From Shinella granuli (GTDB lineage Bacteria > Pseudomonadota > Alphaproteobacteria > Rhizobiales > Rhizobiaceae), in assembly GCF_004341885.1 (NCBI RefSeq), contig NZ_SLVX01000002.1, forward strand, positions 186,001 through 250,000: 64,000 bases of DNA, written 5' to 3'. Below are positions 50,993-59,453 of this stretch, piece after piece. The position numbers and the translations under genes are program-made. The number at the start of each line of letters is the position of its first letter. Positions within the stretch are counted from its first letter, which is position 1. The notes below the pieces were generated by a model. The model did not search any database. It was not told the DNA's origin and saw only the letters and a program-made list of their open reading frames with translations.

Positions 50993-53842
50993 ATGCTCGA
51001 AATCCTCTCTCTGGTCGCTCTCGGCCTGGCGCTCTATACCCTCAATGCATCGCGAAACAGTGCGCAGAAACTCGGCGAAGAGGTGATGCGGCTGAAGCGC
51101 GAGGTCGAAATGCTGAAGGCCGGGGGCCTGGCCGCGCCGGTGGAGGCGGCGACCGCCGACACGGCCGAGGCCATCCGCGAGGAGGACGCCGAGGAGGAGG
51201 AGGCGCCGGCCGATTTCGCGAGCCCCTGGGCCGCCGCGCAGACGGCTGGCACCGACGAGGCCGCGAAGGGCCGCGCGATCTTCGGCGGCAGTACGCCCGC
51301 CGTTCCGGCCGAAGCCGTTGCGAGCGAGACTGCGGAGGAGGCTGCCGCGACGGCTTCCGCCGTTCCCGCGGCTGCGGCAAAGCCGAAGGAGAGCTTCGAA
51401 AGCCGCATCGGCGCGCGCTGGGCCGTCTGGGTGGGCGGCATCGCGCTGGCGCTCGGCGGCATCTTCATGGTCAAGTATTCCATCGAGGCGGGGCTGCTCA
51501 GCCCGGCGGTGCGGCTGTCGCTTGCCGCCGTCTTCGGTCTCGTTCTGATGGCGGTGGGCGAGTTCGTGCGCCGCCGCACCCTGCCGGTCATCGCCAATGC
51601 CTTCCAGAACGCCATGATTCCCGGCGTGCTGACGGCGGCCGGCGCCATCACGCTCTTCGCCGTCACCTATGTCTCCTATGAGTTCTACGGCTATTTCGGC
51701 CCGCTGACCGCCTTCGTGCTGCTTGCCGCCGTTTCCTTCGCGACGATCGGCCTGTCGCTCCTGCACGGGCAGGCGCTTGCCGGCCTTGGCCTGCTCGCCT
51801 CCATGGCCACGCCCGCGCTGGTCGCGACCGAGGAACCGAGCGCCTGGGGCCTTTTCGGCTTCCTCTCGGTCGCCTGGCTTGCCACCTTCACTGCCGCGCG
51901 CATCCGCCGCTGGCAGGTCGTGCCGGCACTCGCCAATGCCGGCATGGCGCTCTGGGCGGTGCTCTATCTCTCGCAGGCGAGCGCGGTCGAGGTCCTGCCG
52001 GTGCTTCTCGCCATGCTCGTTCTCGCCGTCGGTCATGGCCTCCTCTGGCCGGGAAATGTCACGGCGGACGACATGCCGCCCGCGACGGGCGCTGCCTCCG
52101 CCGATCCGCTGGACCGCCTGTTCGCCCCGCCGGCCGTCGCGGTATCGCTGACCGGCGCCCTTGCCCTGGTCTTCCCGGCATTGGTTCTGGCCAATGCCGT
52201 TCCGGCGCTGTCCCGGGCGGATTACGGTTTCGCCGCGGTCGTGATGGCGCTCGCCGTGCTCGGCGCGCTGCGCGGCTGGGCGGTCTATCCGGCGCTCTTT
52301 TCCGCCATCGCGGCGGTGGTCGGCGTCGGTGCGATGGTGGTCTCGCCGGGCGGCTTGCTGTTCGAGGATTTCTCCACGCTCGCCCCGCCGACGCTGGAGG
52401 GCGCGTCGACATTGCCGGTACCGGTGCTCGGCCTCGTGCCGGTCAACCTGCTGCTGGCCCTCGCCGTCGCCTATGCTGCGGTCGGCCTTGCGGCGGTGCG
52501 CCTGCGCCTGGCAGGGTCTTCCGCCTTTGCAGCGCTCTGGAGCCTCATCGCCCCGGCGGTGCCCTTCGCCATCCTCGCCATGAGCTTCCTCAATTTCGGC
52601 AATCTCTCCTTCGATCTGAAGCATGGCCTGCTTGCGGTGGTGCTCGGCCTTGTCTTCCTCGCTGCTGCGGACGCCTTTTCCCGCGGGCGGGGAGAGGAGG
52701 AGGGTGTCTTCCTTCCGCAATGGGCGCTCGTCGCCGGCGGCTTCGCCTTCCTCGTGCTGGCGCTGCATGCCATGACGGACGGCCTTGCCACGACGATCGG
52801 CATTGCGGTCCTCGGCGCCGCCGCCGTCTTTTCGACGCGCCTTCGCCGCTGGCCGGTCCTGCCCTGGCTGATGGCCGGGGCGGCCGCGATTGTCGCCGGC
52901 CGCATCGGCTGGGAGCCGACCATCGTCGGCGCGGCAAACCTTTCCAAGACGCCGGTCTTCAACCAGTTGCTCGCCGGCTACGGCATTCCGGCCGCTCTGC
53001 TCGCGCTCTCGGCCTTCGAGCTTCGCCGCTGGCCGGGAACGCAAATCCGCAATCTCCTGCAGGCGCTGGCCAGCCTCTTCCTTCTGCTGACGGCGGCGAT
53101 CCTCGTGCGGCACGGCATGAACGGCGGCGTGCTCGACAGTTCCGTGCCGACGCTCGGCGAACAGTCGATCTACACGCTGCTGGTCATCGGCGCTTCGGCG
53201 ATCCTGATGTCGCTCGACCTGAAATCGCCGAGCCCGGTCTTCCGCTACGGCTCCATGGTGGTCGGCGGGCTCTCGATCCTGTCGATCCTCAGCGCCCATT
53301 TCGTCGGCCTCAACCCCTATTTCACCGGCGAACTGCTCGGCAAGTGGCCGGTCCTGGATCTGCTCTTCGTCGGTTACCTCCTGCCCGGCATCGCCTATGG
53401 CGGCCTTGCCTTCCATGCGCGCGGCCGGCGGCCGATGCCCTATGTGATCATGCTGGCGCTGACCGGCGTGGCGCTCGCCTTCGCCTGGGTCACGCTCAGC
53501 GTGCGCCGCTACTGGCATGGCGAGGGCATCGCCGACTGGAAGGGGTTCCTCCAGCCGGAGACCTATACCTATTCGGTCGTCTGGCTGCTGCTCGGCGTGC
53601 TGCTGCTGGCGGTCGGCTCGAAGTTCGATTCCAAGAGCATCCGCCTTGCCTCCGCCGGCCTCGTGCTGATCGCGGTCATCAAGGTCTTCCTGATCGACAT
53701 GGCCAATCTCGAAGGCATCCTCCGGGCGCTTTCCTTCATCGGGCTGGGCGCGGTGCTGATCGGCATCGGCCTGTTCTACCAGCAGATCCTCTCGGGAAAG
53801 TCCGGGACCGGCGAAAAGGCGGAATTGAACGCCGAGGCGTGA
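50993..53842 (+). CDS. DUF2339 large polytopic membrane protein
   Basis: A 949-residue protein with an N-terminal helix and coiled-coil stretch (SAQKLGEEVMRLKREVEMLKAG), an Ala/Glu-rich linker to about residue 130, then FESRIGARWAVWVGGIALALGGIFMVKYSIEAGLLSPAVRLSL, the hallmark of DUF2339. About twenty-five hydrophobic helices follow to the C-terminus. The function of DUF2339 is not known; the family is inner-membrane and widespread. It stands alone; a long frame on the opposite strand is only a shadow of it. Confidence 0.9.
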   Translation: MLEILSLVALGLALYTLNASRNSAQKLGEEVMRLKREVEMLKAGGLAAPVEAATADTAEAIREEDAEEEEAPADFASPWAAAQTAGTDEAAKGRAIFGGSTPAVPAEAVASETAEEAAATASAVPAAAAKPKESFESRIGARWAVWVGGIALALGGIFMVKYSIEAGLLSPAVRLSLAAVFGLVLMAVGEFVRRRTLPVIANAFQNAMIPGVLTAAGAITLFAVTYVSYEFYGYFGPLTAFVLLAAVSFATIGLSLLHGQALAGLGLLASMATPALVATEEPSAWGLFGFLSVAWLATFTAARIRRWQVVPALANAGMALWAVLYLSQASAVEVLPVLLAMLVLAVGHGLLWPGNVTADDMPPATGAASADPLDRLFAPPAVAVSLTGALALVFPALVLANAVPALSRADYGFAAVVMALAVLGALRGWAVYPALFSAIAAVVGVGAMVVSPGGLLFEDFSTLAPPTLEGASTLPVPVLGLVPVNLLLALAVAYAAVGLAAVRLRLAGSSAFAALWSLIAPAVPFAILAMSFLNFGNLSFDLKHGLLAVVLGLVFLAAADAFSRGRGEEEGVFLPQWALVAGGFAFLVLALHAMTDGLATTIGIAVLGAAAVFSTRLRRWPVLPWLMAGAAAIVAGRIGWEPTIVGAANLSKTPVFNQLLAGYGIPAALLALSAFELRRWPGTQIRNLLQALASLFLLLTAAILVRHGMNGGVLDSSVPTLGEQSIYTLLVIGASAILMSLDLKSPSPVFRYGSMVVGGLSILSILSAHFVGLNPYFTGELLGKWPVLDLLFVGYLLPGIAYGGLAFHARGRRPMPYVIMLALTGVALAFAWVTLSVRRYWHGEGIADWKGFLQPETYTYSVVWLLLGVLLLAVGSKFDSKSIRLASAGLVLIAVIKVFLIDMANLEGILRALSFIGLGAVLIGIGLFYQQILSGKSGTGEKAELNAEA

Positions 53843-53878
53843 CAGGCTAGGTCATGGGCAACCACTTGCGGATCGCCC

Positions 53879-54532
53879 ATGACCTTCGCCTGCCTCGCTG
53901 CTGCCTTTTCGCCCCTCGGGCCCCTTGCCGAGCGCCTGCTGCCGCAGGCCTTTTCCGCCGATGACGGCTCGCACGACGCCGCGCACCTCATCCGCGTCTG
54001 GAAGAGCGCGCGCCGCATCCAGGCGGAGGAGGGCGGCGACCCGCGGCGGCTGGCGGCCGCCGTGCTGCTGCACGATTGCGTGGCGGTGGAGAAGAATTCG
54101 CCGCTGCGCGCCGAGGCCTCGCGCCTTGCTGCCGAGAAGGCGGCCGGCCTGCTTGCCGCCGAAGGCTGGAGCAAGGAGGACGTGGCCGCCGTCGCCCATG
54201 CCATCCTCACGCACAGCTTCTCCGCCAATCTTGCCCCGCAGACGCTGGAGGCAAAAATCCTGCAGGATGCGGACCGGCTCGATGCGATCGGCATGATCGG
54301 CGCCGCGCGCTGCTTCTACATTGCCGGCCGCATGGGCAGCGGCCTCTATGATCCCCTGGATCCGCTCGGCGAAAACCGCCCGCTCGACGACAAGGCCTTC
54401 GCCATCGATCATTTCGAGGTCAAGCTGTTCAGGCTGGCGGAAGGGTTCCAGACGGCGGCGGGCGCGCGCATGGCGGGGGAGCGGACGGAGCGCCTGCGGG
54501 CGATCCGCGCCATGCTGCTGGATGAAATCTGA
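53879..54532 (+). CDS. HD-domain phosphohydrolase
   Basis: A 217-residue HD-superfamily protein: SHDAAHLIRVWKSARRI (first His), LLHDCVAVEKN (HD pair), AHAILTHSF and ILQDADRLDAIGMIGAARCF (last Asp). The metal site is complete, which predicts a metal-dependent phosphohydrolase of the YedJ/YpgQ type acting on nucleotides or small phosphates. It follows the DUF2339 gene by 36 bases in the same direction. Confidence 0.87.
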   Translation: MTFACLAAAFSPLGPLAERLLPQAFSADDGSHDAAHLIRVWKSARRIQAEEGGDPRRLAAAVLLHDCVAVEKNSPLRAEASRLAAEKAAGLLAAEGWSKEDVAAVAHAILTHSFSANLAPQTLEAKILQDADRLDAIGMIGAARCFYIAGRMGSGLYDPLDPLGENRPLDDKAFAIDHFEVKLFRLAEGFQTAAGARMAGERTERLRAIRAMLLDEI

Positions 54533-54611
54533 AGAAAAACATGCTTTTGTGCCGCCGTATTGAATCTGTCCGGCAGGCCGTTGAATCAACGTTTCAGGAA
54601 AGGTCGCCCGC

Positions 54612-55457
54612 ATGAAGGTCGAGGGTCTCAACATTCACCCGCTGAAGAGCGGCCGGGCCATCCCCGTCGAAAGCGCCGGCGTGCGCCTCGACGGCCTTGC
54701 CGGCGACCGGCGCTTCATGGTCGTCGAGCCGGACGGCCGCTTCATCACCCAGCGCGAGCTGCAGGCGCTGGCCCGCGTCGAGGCGACGGCGGTCGGCGAA
54801 AGCCTGCATCTCGAAATGGAGGGCCGCCAGCTCCTTGCCAGCTTCGATCCCGAGGATCGTCTCGACGTGACCGTCTGGGACAGCCCGGTCAATGCCGCCG
54901 TCGCCGACGAGGCCGTCAACGACGTCCTGTCGGACTGGCTCGCGCGCCCGGTCAGGCTCGTGCACATGGATGCGCGGGCCGAGCGGCTGGAGGGCGAGGA
55001 CTGGGCCGGCAGCCCGGCGCCGGTCGCCTTCGCCGACGGTTTCCCCATCCTCGTCACGACCACCGGCTCGCTCGCCGACCTCAACCGCACCCTTCTCGCC
55101 AAGGGCCAGGAGCCCGTCGGCATGGACCGCTTCCGCACCAACATCCTCGTCTCCTGCGACGAGCCCTGGGCGGAGGACCTGTGGGAATCGATCGAGATCA
55201 ACGGCATCGCCTTCGATTTCGTCAAACCCTGCGCCCGCTGCATCATGACCACGCAGGACCAGATGACCGGCGAGCGCATCGGCGGCAACCCGATCCAGGG
55301 CCTTGCCGAAAAGCGCATGTCCGCCGACCGCCGCGTGCCCGGCGTGCTCTTCGGCTGGAACGCCGTGCCGCGCGGCGAGGGCGAGGTCCGCCTCGGCGAT
55401 ACGGTGCGCGTGACGCGGACGCGCAGCGAGCGCTGGCCGATGAAGGTGCGGGCTTAA
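54612..55457 (+). CDS. MOSC-domain protein with N-terminal beta-barrel
   Basis: A 281-residue MOSC protein. The N-terminal MOSC_N barrel has LNIHPLKSGRAIPVESAGVRLDGLAGDRRFMVVEPDGRFITQRE, and the C-terminal MOSC domain has RFRTNILVS and FVKPCARCIMTTQDQMTGER with the conserved cysteine. It is related to mitochondrial mARC and YcbX, molybdenum-cofactor enzymes that reduce N-hydroxylated compounds. A similar reductive or sulfur-carrying role is inferred. Its stop overlaps that of the convergent corA by four bases. Confidence 0.88.
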   Translation: MKVEGLNIHPLKSGRAIPVESAGVRLDGLAGDRRFMVVEPDGRFITQRELQALARVEATAVGESLHLEMEGRQLLASFDPEDRLDVTVWDSPVNAAVADEAVNDVLSDWLARPVRLVHMDARAERLEGEDWAGSPAPVAFADGFPILVTTTGSLADLNRTLLAKGQEPVGMDRFRTNILVSCDEPWAEDLWESIEINGIAFDFVKPCARCIMTTQDQMTGERIGGNPIQGLAEKRMSADRRVPGVLFGWNAVPRGEGEVRLGDTVRVTRTRSERWPMKVRA

Positions 55458-56446
55458 ACCCACCCGCGTCGCTTGAAGTAGAGGAACGGCATCAGCGCCG
55501 AGATGATCATCAGGCCGATCGCGTAGGGGTAGCCGAAGTGCCATTGCAGCTCCGGCATCAGCTCGAAGTTCATGCCATAGGCCGAGGCGACCAGTGTCGG
55601 CGGCAGGAAGACGACCGAGGCGACGGTGAAGATCTTGATGATCTGGTTCTGCTCCAGGTTGATGAGGCCGAGCGTCGCGTCGAGCAGGAAGTTGATCTTG
55701 CCCGACAGGAAGGCGGCGTGGTCGCCGAGCGAGGCGGCATCGCGCTGCACCAGCTTGACGAGCTGGCGGATTTCCTTGGAGGGCCGGCGGGTCGGGTTCT
55801 CCACCGCCGCATGATAGGCGACGAGGCGCGAGATGCTGACGAGGCTTTCGCGCACGCCGCTGAGGAAATCGCCCTTGCGGCCGAGCTGCTCGATCAGCGC
55901 CTCCAGGTCGCGCGTCTTCTTGGTGGAGGAACCCGTCTTGCTGCGGAAGACCTCGCGCGAAATGCCGTCGATCTCGTTGCCGAGCCGTTCCAGCACGTCC
56001 GCCATGCGGTCGATGACCGCCTCGATGACGCCGAGCATCACGTCCTCGCCGGTCTCGTAGCTGTGGCCGTTGCCGCGCAGCGCCCGGTTGCAGAAGGTGG
56101 TGAAGGGCTTTGCGTCGGCATGGCGCACCGTCACCAGCGTCGGGCCGGTGAGGATGAAGGTCACCGGCATCTTCGTCGGTTCGTCGCCGTCGAGATTGGT
56201 GAGCGCCGTCATCGTCATGAATTCCGCGCCGTCCTCTTGGTAGAGGCGGGCGGAAAGCTCGATATCCTCCATCTCCTCCCGCGTCGGGATGGAAATGTGG
56301 AGCGCCGCCTCCACGTCCGTCACCTCTTCGGGCGTCGGGCTCAGGAGGTCGTACCAGAGGGCAGGGGCGATCGCCTGCTCGATGGCCGGGTTGGAAATTT
56401 CACGCAGGCAGAAGCGGTCCGCCCTGCGGGCATAGATTTGCAGCAT
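55454..56446 (-). CDS. corA: CorA-family magnesium/divalent cation channel
   Basis: A 330-residue CorA protein: soluble N-terminal funnel, long helices, and two C-terminal membrane helices around the YGMNF signature (Gly-Met-Asn at 291-293), ending in the basic KRRGWV. It forms a pentamer that admits Mg2+, also Co2+ or Ni2+, in the inner membrane. No Mg riboswitch pattern is evident upstream. The GMN selectivity motif is intact. Confidence 0.93.
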   Translation of the reverse strand: MLQIYARRADRFCLREISNPAIEQAIAPALWYDLLSPTPEEVTDVEAALHISIPTREEMEDIELSARLYQEDGAEFMTMTALTNLDGDEPTKMPVTFILTGPTLVTVRHADAKPFTTFCNRALRGNGHSYETGEDVMLGVIEAVIDRMADVLERLGNEIDGISREVFRSKTGSSTKKTRDLEALIEQLGRKGDFLSGVRESLVSISRLVAYHAAVENPTRRPSKEIRQLVKLVQRDAASLGDHAAFLSGKINFLLDATLGLINLEQNQIIKIFTVASVVFLPPTLVASAYGMNFELMPELQWHFGYPYAIGLMIISALMPFLYFKRRGWV

Positions 56447-56747
56447 GCTTCACTCCTTGAGGCATTCTCGCCGTCCGGAGCAAAGCCTTTTCGGGGCTCC
56501 TACCGGATCGGTCGCTCGATTGCTCTCGATAGTCGACTGTCGGGGTCCATGATCTTATCCGGGTTCGGTTGGCGCTATGTGACGCCTGACGGGGGCATGC
56601 GCTCAAAATGCCGTGGCGTCAAGCACATCCGGTGGGGCGCGGCGTGGCGGGCTTTCATCAATCCGGCTGATCGTCCGGTCAATTAAATTCGCTTTTGTTC
56701 ATGCATGGCGCGGCGTAGGGTCCGGGCCTGATTTCCGGAGACGCACC
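56447..56747. other. Divergent intergenic region, corA / MFS
   Basis: About 300 bases between the divergent corA and MFS genes. It should hold both promoters, for example the TTGCTCTCGATAGTCGAC and ATTAAATTCGCTTTTGTTC areas. I see no repeat, hairpin or coding frame with support. Confidence 0.4.
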
Positions 56748-57983
56748 ATGTCCACCCCATCCGTCGTTGCGGCACCTGCCGCCAGCCGGCCCATGCCGTG
56801 GCTCATCATTCTCGCCGGCTCGCTGATCGCGGTGCTCACCTTCGGCCCGCGCTCGGCGATGGGCTTCTTCCAGTTGCCCATGCTGCAGGATACCGGCTGG
56901 GACCGCACCACCTTCGGCCTCGCCATGGCGCTGCAGAACCTTGCCTGGGGCGTCAGCCAGCCGTTCTTCGGCGCCATCGCCGACAAGTTCGGCACCTGGC
57001 GCGTGCTGCTCGTCTCGGGCCTCGTCTATGCGCTCGGCCTGTTCCTGATGTCGCTCGGCACCTCGCCGCTCTGGCTGCATGTCGGCGGCGGCGTGCTGGT
57101 CGGCCTCGGCGTCGGGGCCGGCTCCTTCGGCATCCTGCTCTCGGCCTTCGCGCGCAATGTGACGCCGGACCAGCGCTCCATGGCCTTCGGCATCTGCACG
57201 GCGGCGGGCTCGGCGGGCATGTTCCTCTTCGCGCCGCTGTCGCAGGGCCTCATCAGTGCCTATGGCTGGTCGGACAGCCTCGTCTATCTCGGCGTGCTGA
57301 TGCTCATCGTGCCGCTGCTCGGTATTCCACTGCGCGGCAACTCCTCTTCCGGCATCACCGCGGCGAGCGAATACAAGCAGACCATCGGCGAGGCGCTGCG
57401 CGAGGCGCTCGGCCATCGCAGCTACGTGCTGCTGGTCGCCGGCTTCTTCGTCTGCGGCTACCAGGTCGCCTTCATCACCGCGCATTTCCCGGCCTATCTC
57501 GGCGATATCGGCATCGATGCGCGCTATGCCGTCATCGCGCTGGCGCTGATCGGCTTCTTCAACATCATCGGCTCGCTCGCCGCCGGCTTCATCGGCCAGC
57601 GTTATTCGAAGCCCTATTTCCTCGCCTATATCTACCTTGCCCGCTCGGTCGCGGTGGCGGCCTTCATCCTCCTGCCGAAGTCGCCGGCCTCGGTCATCGT
57701 CTTCGCCATCGTCATGGGCCTGCTCTGGCTTTCCACCGTGCCGCCGACCAACGGCCTCGTCGCCATCATGTTCGGCACGAAGCATCTCGGCCTGCTCGGC
57801 GGCATCGTCTTCTTCTCGCACCAGGTCGGCTCGTTCCTCGGCGTGTGGATGGGCGGCTATCTCTACGACCATTTCGGCACCTACGATCCGGTCTGGTGGC
57901 TCGGCGCGGCGCTCGGCATCTTCGCGGCGATCGTGCACTGGCCGATCGAGGAGAGGGGCGTCGCACGCCCGGCCGCCGCCTGA
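56748..57983 (+). CDS. MFS transporter
   Basis: A 411-residue major-facilitator protein with twelve predicted membrane helices. Visible features are a loop-2 motif in FFGAIADKFGTWRVLL, GLGVGAGSFGILLSAFARNVTPDQRSMAFG, and VPPTNGLVAIMFGTKHLGLLGGIVFFSHQVGSFLG near the end. It resembles the monocarboxylate/oxalate-formate (OFA-like) branch. The substrate is not known. Start MSTPSVVAAP at 56748 is taken, since the upstream frame runs into the promoter region. A terminator follows. Confidence 0.87.
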   Translation: MSTPSVVAAPAASRPMPWLIILAGSLIAVLTFGPRSAMGFFQLPMLQDTGWDRTTFGLAMALQNLAWGVSQPFFGAIADKFGTWRVLLVSGLVYALGLFLMSLGTSPLWLHVGGGVLVGLGVGAGSFGILLSAFARNVTPDQRSMAFGICTAAGSAGMFLFAPLSQGLISAYGWSDSLVYLGVLMLIVPLLGIPLRGNSSSGITAASEYKQTIGEALREALGHRSYVLLVAGFFVCGYQVAFITAHFPAYLGDIGIDARYAVIALALIGFFNIIGSLAAGFIGQRYSKPYFLAYIYLARSVAVAAFILLPKSPASVIVFAIVMGLLWLSTVPPTNGLVAIMFGTKHLGLLGGIVFFSHQVGSFLGVWMGGYLYDHFGTYDPVWWLGAALGIFAAIVHWPIEERGVARPAAA

Positions 57984-57994
57984 TCCGGAACCTT

Positions 57995-58027
57995 GCCCCG
58001 CCCGAAGGAATTCGGACGGGGCTTCTT
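57995..58027 (+). terminator. Terminator of the MFS gene
   Basis: GCCCCGCCCGAA (57995-58006), loop GGAA and TTCGGACGGGGC (58011-58022) form a 12-bp stem with one mismatch, followed by TTCTT. It lies 12 bases after the stop. Confidence 0.75.
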
Positions 58028-58060
58028 GCAAACCGTCACAAAAGTTTCTAAATCTGAACC

Positions 58061-58083
58061 ACCGGCAATGCCGGTTTTGTTTT
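58061..58083 (+). terminator. Terminator-like hairpin in the nadA leader
   Basis: ACCGGC-AAT-GCCGGT followed by TTTGTTTT. It is a short stem with a T-run directly before the nad palindrome; it either backs up the MFS terminator or acts as an attenuator if nadA transcripts start upstream of it. Confidence 0.5.
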
Positions 58084-58088
58084 GGAGC

Positions 58089-58113
58089 TATTATGCTCAG
58101 ATTGAGCAAAATA
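58089..58113. promoter_or_regulatory. Candidate operator of the nad operon
   Basis: A 25-base palindrome: TATTATGCTCA, then GAT, then TGAGCAAAATA, with ten of eleven arm positions paired. It lies 41-65 bases before the nadA start, where a promoter would be. It fits the kind of site used by the alphaproteobacterial NAD-biosynthesis repressor NadQ, as I recall the motif. Confidence 0.6.
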
Positions 58114-58153
58114 GCCTTTCCGCCGGAGGGCGGCGGAAGAAAGGGAGGGTTCC

Positions 58154-59233
58154 ATGACCGTTCTGGCCCAGCATGCGGGGATGGCCGAAGCCGCTCGTCC
58201 GCTCACCGCCGCGGAGCGCTTCGGCGTCGTCGAGAAACCGGACCTCGCCTTCACGCCCGAGATCGCCCGCGAGACCGAGCACCTCTACGAGAAGGTGAAG
58301 CAGTTCATCCCCGCCTTCGAATGGCCGGTCTATGCGCCCTATGTCGCCGCCATCAACCGGCTGAAGAAGGAGCGCGGCGCGGTCATCCTCGCGCACAATT
58401 ACCAGACGCCGGAAATCTTCCACTGCGTCGCCGACATCGTCGGCGATTCGCTGCAGCTCGCCCGCGACGCCACCAAGGTGGATGCCGAGATCATCATCCA
58501 GTGCGGCGTGCATTTCATGGCCGAGACCTCCAAGCTGCTGAACCCGGAAAAGACGGTGCTCATTCCCGACGCCAAGGCCGGCTGCTCGCTGTCGGATTCG
58601 ATCACCGGCGAGGACGTGCGCCTGCTCAAGCAGCGTTATCCCGGCGTGCCGGTCGTCACCTATGTCAACACCTCGGCCGACGTGAAGGCGGAGACGGACA
58701 TCTGCTGCACCTCCTCCAACGTGCTCGCCGTCGTCGAGAGCCTGGAGAGCGATACGGTGCTCTGCATCCCGGATGAGTACCTGGCGATGAATGTCGCCAA
58801 GCAGACGAACAAGAAGATCCTCACCTGGAAGGGCCACTGCGAGGTGCACGAGCGCTTCACGGCAGCCGAGCTGCTCTCCTACAAGGAGGCCCATCCCGGC
58901 ATCGAGATCATCGGCCACCCCGAATGCCATCCCGACGTCATCGCCGTCTGCGATTTCGCCGGCTCCACCTCGGGCATGATCAACTATGTGAAGGACCACC
59001 GTCCCTCGCGCGTGCTGCTCGTCACCGAATGCTCCATGGCCTCCAACATCCAGGCCGAGCTGCCGGGCGTCGATTTCGTCAAGCCGTGCAATCTCTGTCC
59101 GCACATGAAGCGCATCACGCTGCCGAAGATCCTCGACAGCCTGGTGCACATGACGGAAGAGGTCGTGGTCGACCCGGCGATCGCCGATCGCGCCCGCCTT
59201 GCCGTCGAGCGGATGGTGAACCTGAAGCAGTAG
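58154..59233 (+). CDS. nadA: Quinolinate synthase A
   Basis: A 359-residue [4Fe-4S] enzyme that condenses iminoaspartate with dihydroxyacetone phosphate to quinolinate. It has three similar lobes, each with a cluster cysteine: [24 protein letters not shown] and [14 protein letters not shown]. Also visible are [12 protein letters not shown] and [11 protein letters not shown]. Ribosome site GGGAGGG precedes the ATG. It is first in the unit nadA-nadB-parD-parE-nadC. Confidence 0.96.
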   Translation: MTVLAQHAGMAEAARPLTAAERFGVVEKPDLAFTPEIARETEHLYEKVKQFIPAFEWPVYAPYVAAINRLKKERGAVILAHNYQTPEIFHCVADIVGDSLQLARDATKVDAEIIIQCGVHFMAETSKLLNPEKTVLIPDAKAGCSLSDSITGEDVRLLKQRYPGVPVVTYVNTSADVKAETDICCTSSNVLAVVESLESDTVLCIPDEYLAMNVAKQTNKKILTWKGHCEVHERFTAAELLSYKEAHPGIEIIGHPECHPDVIAVCDFAGSTSGMINYVKDHRPSRVLLVTECSMASNIQAELPGVDFVKPCNLCPHMKRITLPKILDSLVHMTEEVVVDPAIADRARLAVERMVNLKQ

Positions 59234-59301
59234 AGTAGCGCGTCAGCGCGAAATTTCGAGAAAGGCAGCGCCGAAGAGCCATTACGCCGATCCGTTGCCG
59301 C

Positions 59302-59420
59302 TGCCCCTCATCCCCTGCCGGGACCTTCTCCCCGCAAGCGGGGAGAAGGCGGAAAGCGGCGAGCCCAGCGCTCCTCGCCCCGCTTGCGGGGAGAGGATGC
59401 CGGCAGGCAGGTGAGGGGCA
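59302..59420. repeat. REP-like repeat with nested palindromes between nadA and nadB
   Basis: A 119-base element with outer inverted ends TGCCCCTCA ... TGAGGGGCA and CTGCCGG / CCGGCAG. Inside is a perfect hairpin CCTTCTCCCCGC (59324-59335) / GCGGGGAGAAGG (59338-59349) and a second near-perfect one, CTCGCCCCGC / GCGGGGAGAG (about 59374-59395). The CTTCTCCCCGC..GCGGGGAGAAG unit is a common Rhizobiaceae intergenic repeat. Confidence 0.8.
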
Positions 59421-59453
59421 TACTGGCGGACCGAAGCGTCGGAGGAGTATGAC

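Noticed and set aside
50861-53518. An 885-codon leftward frame opposite the DUF2339 gene
   Set aside because: The product is an Arg/Gln/Gly/Asp-rich shadow of a hydrophobic membrane protein, with no domain.
54560-56686. A 708-codon frame spanning the MOSC and corA region
   Set aside because: It crosses two convergent real genes in other frames and has no start signal.
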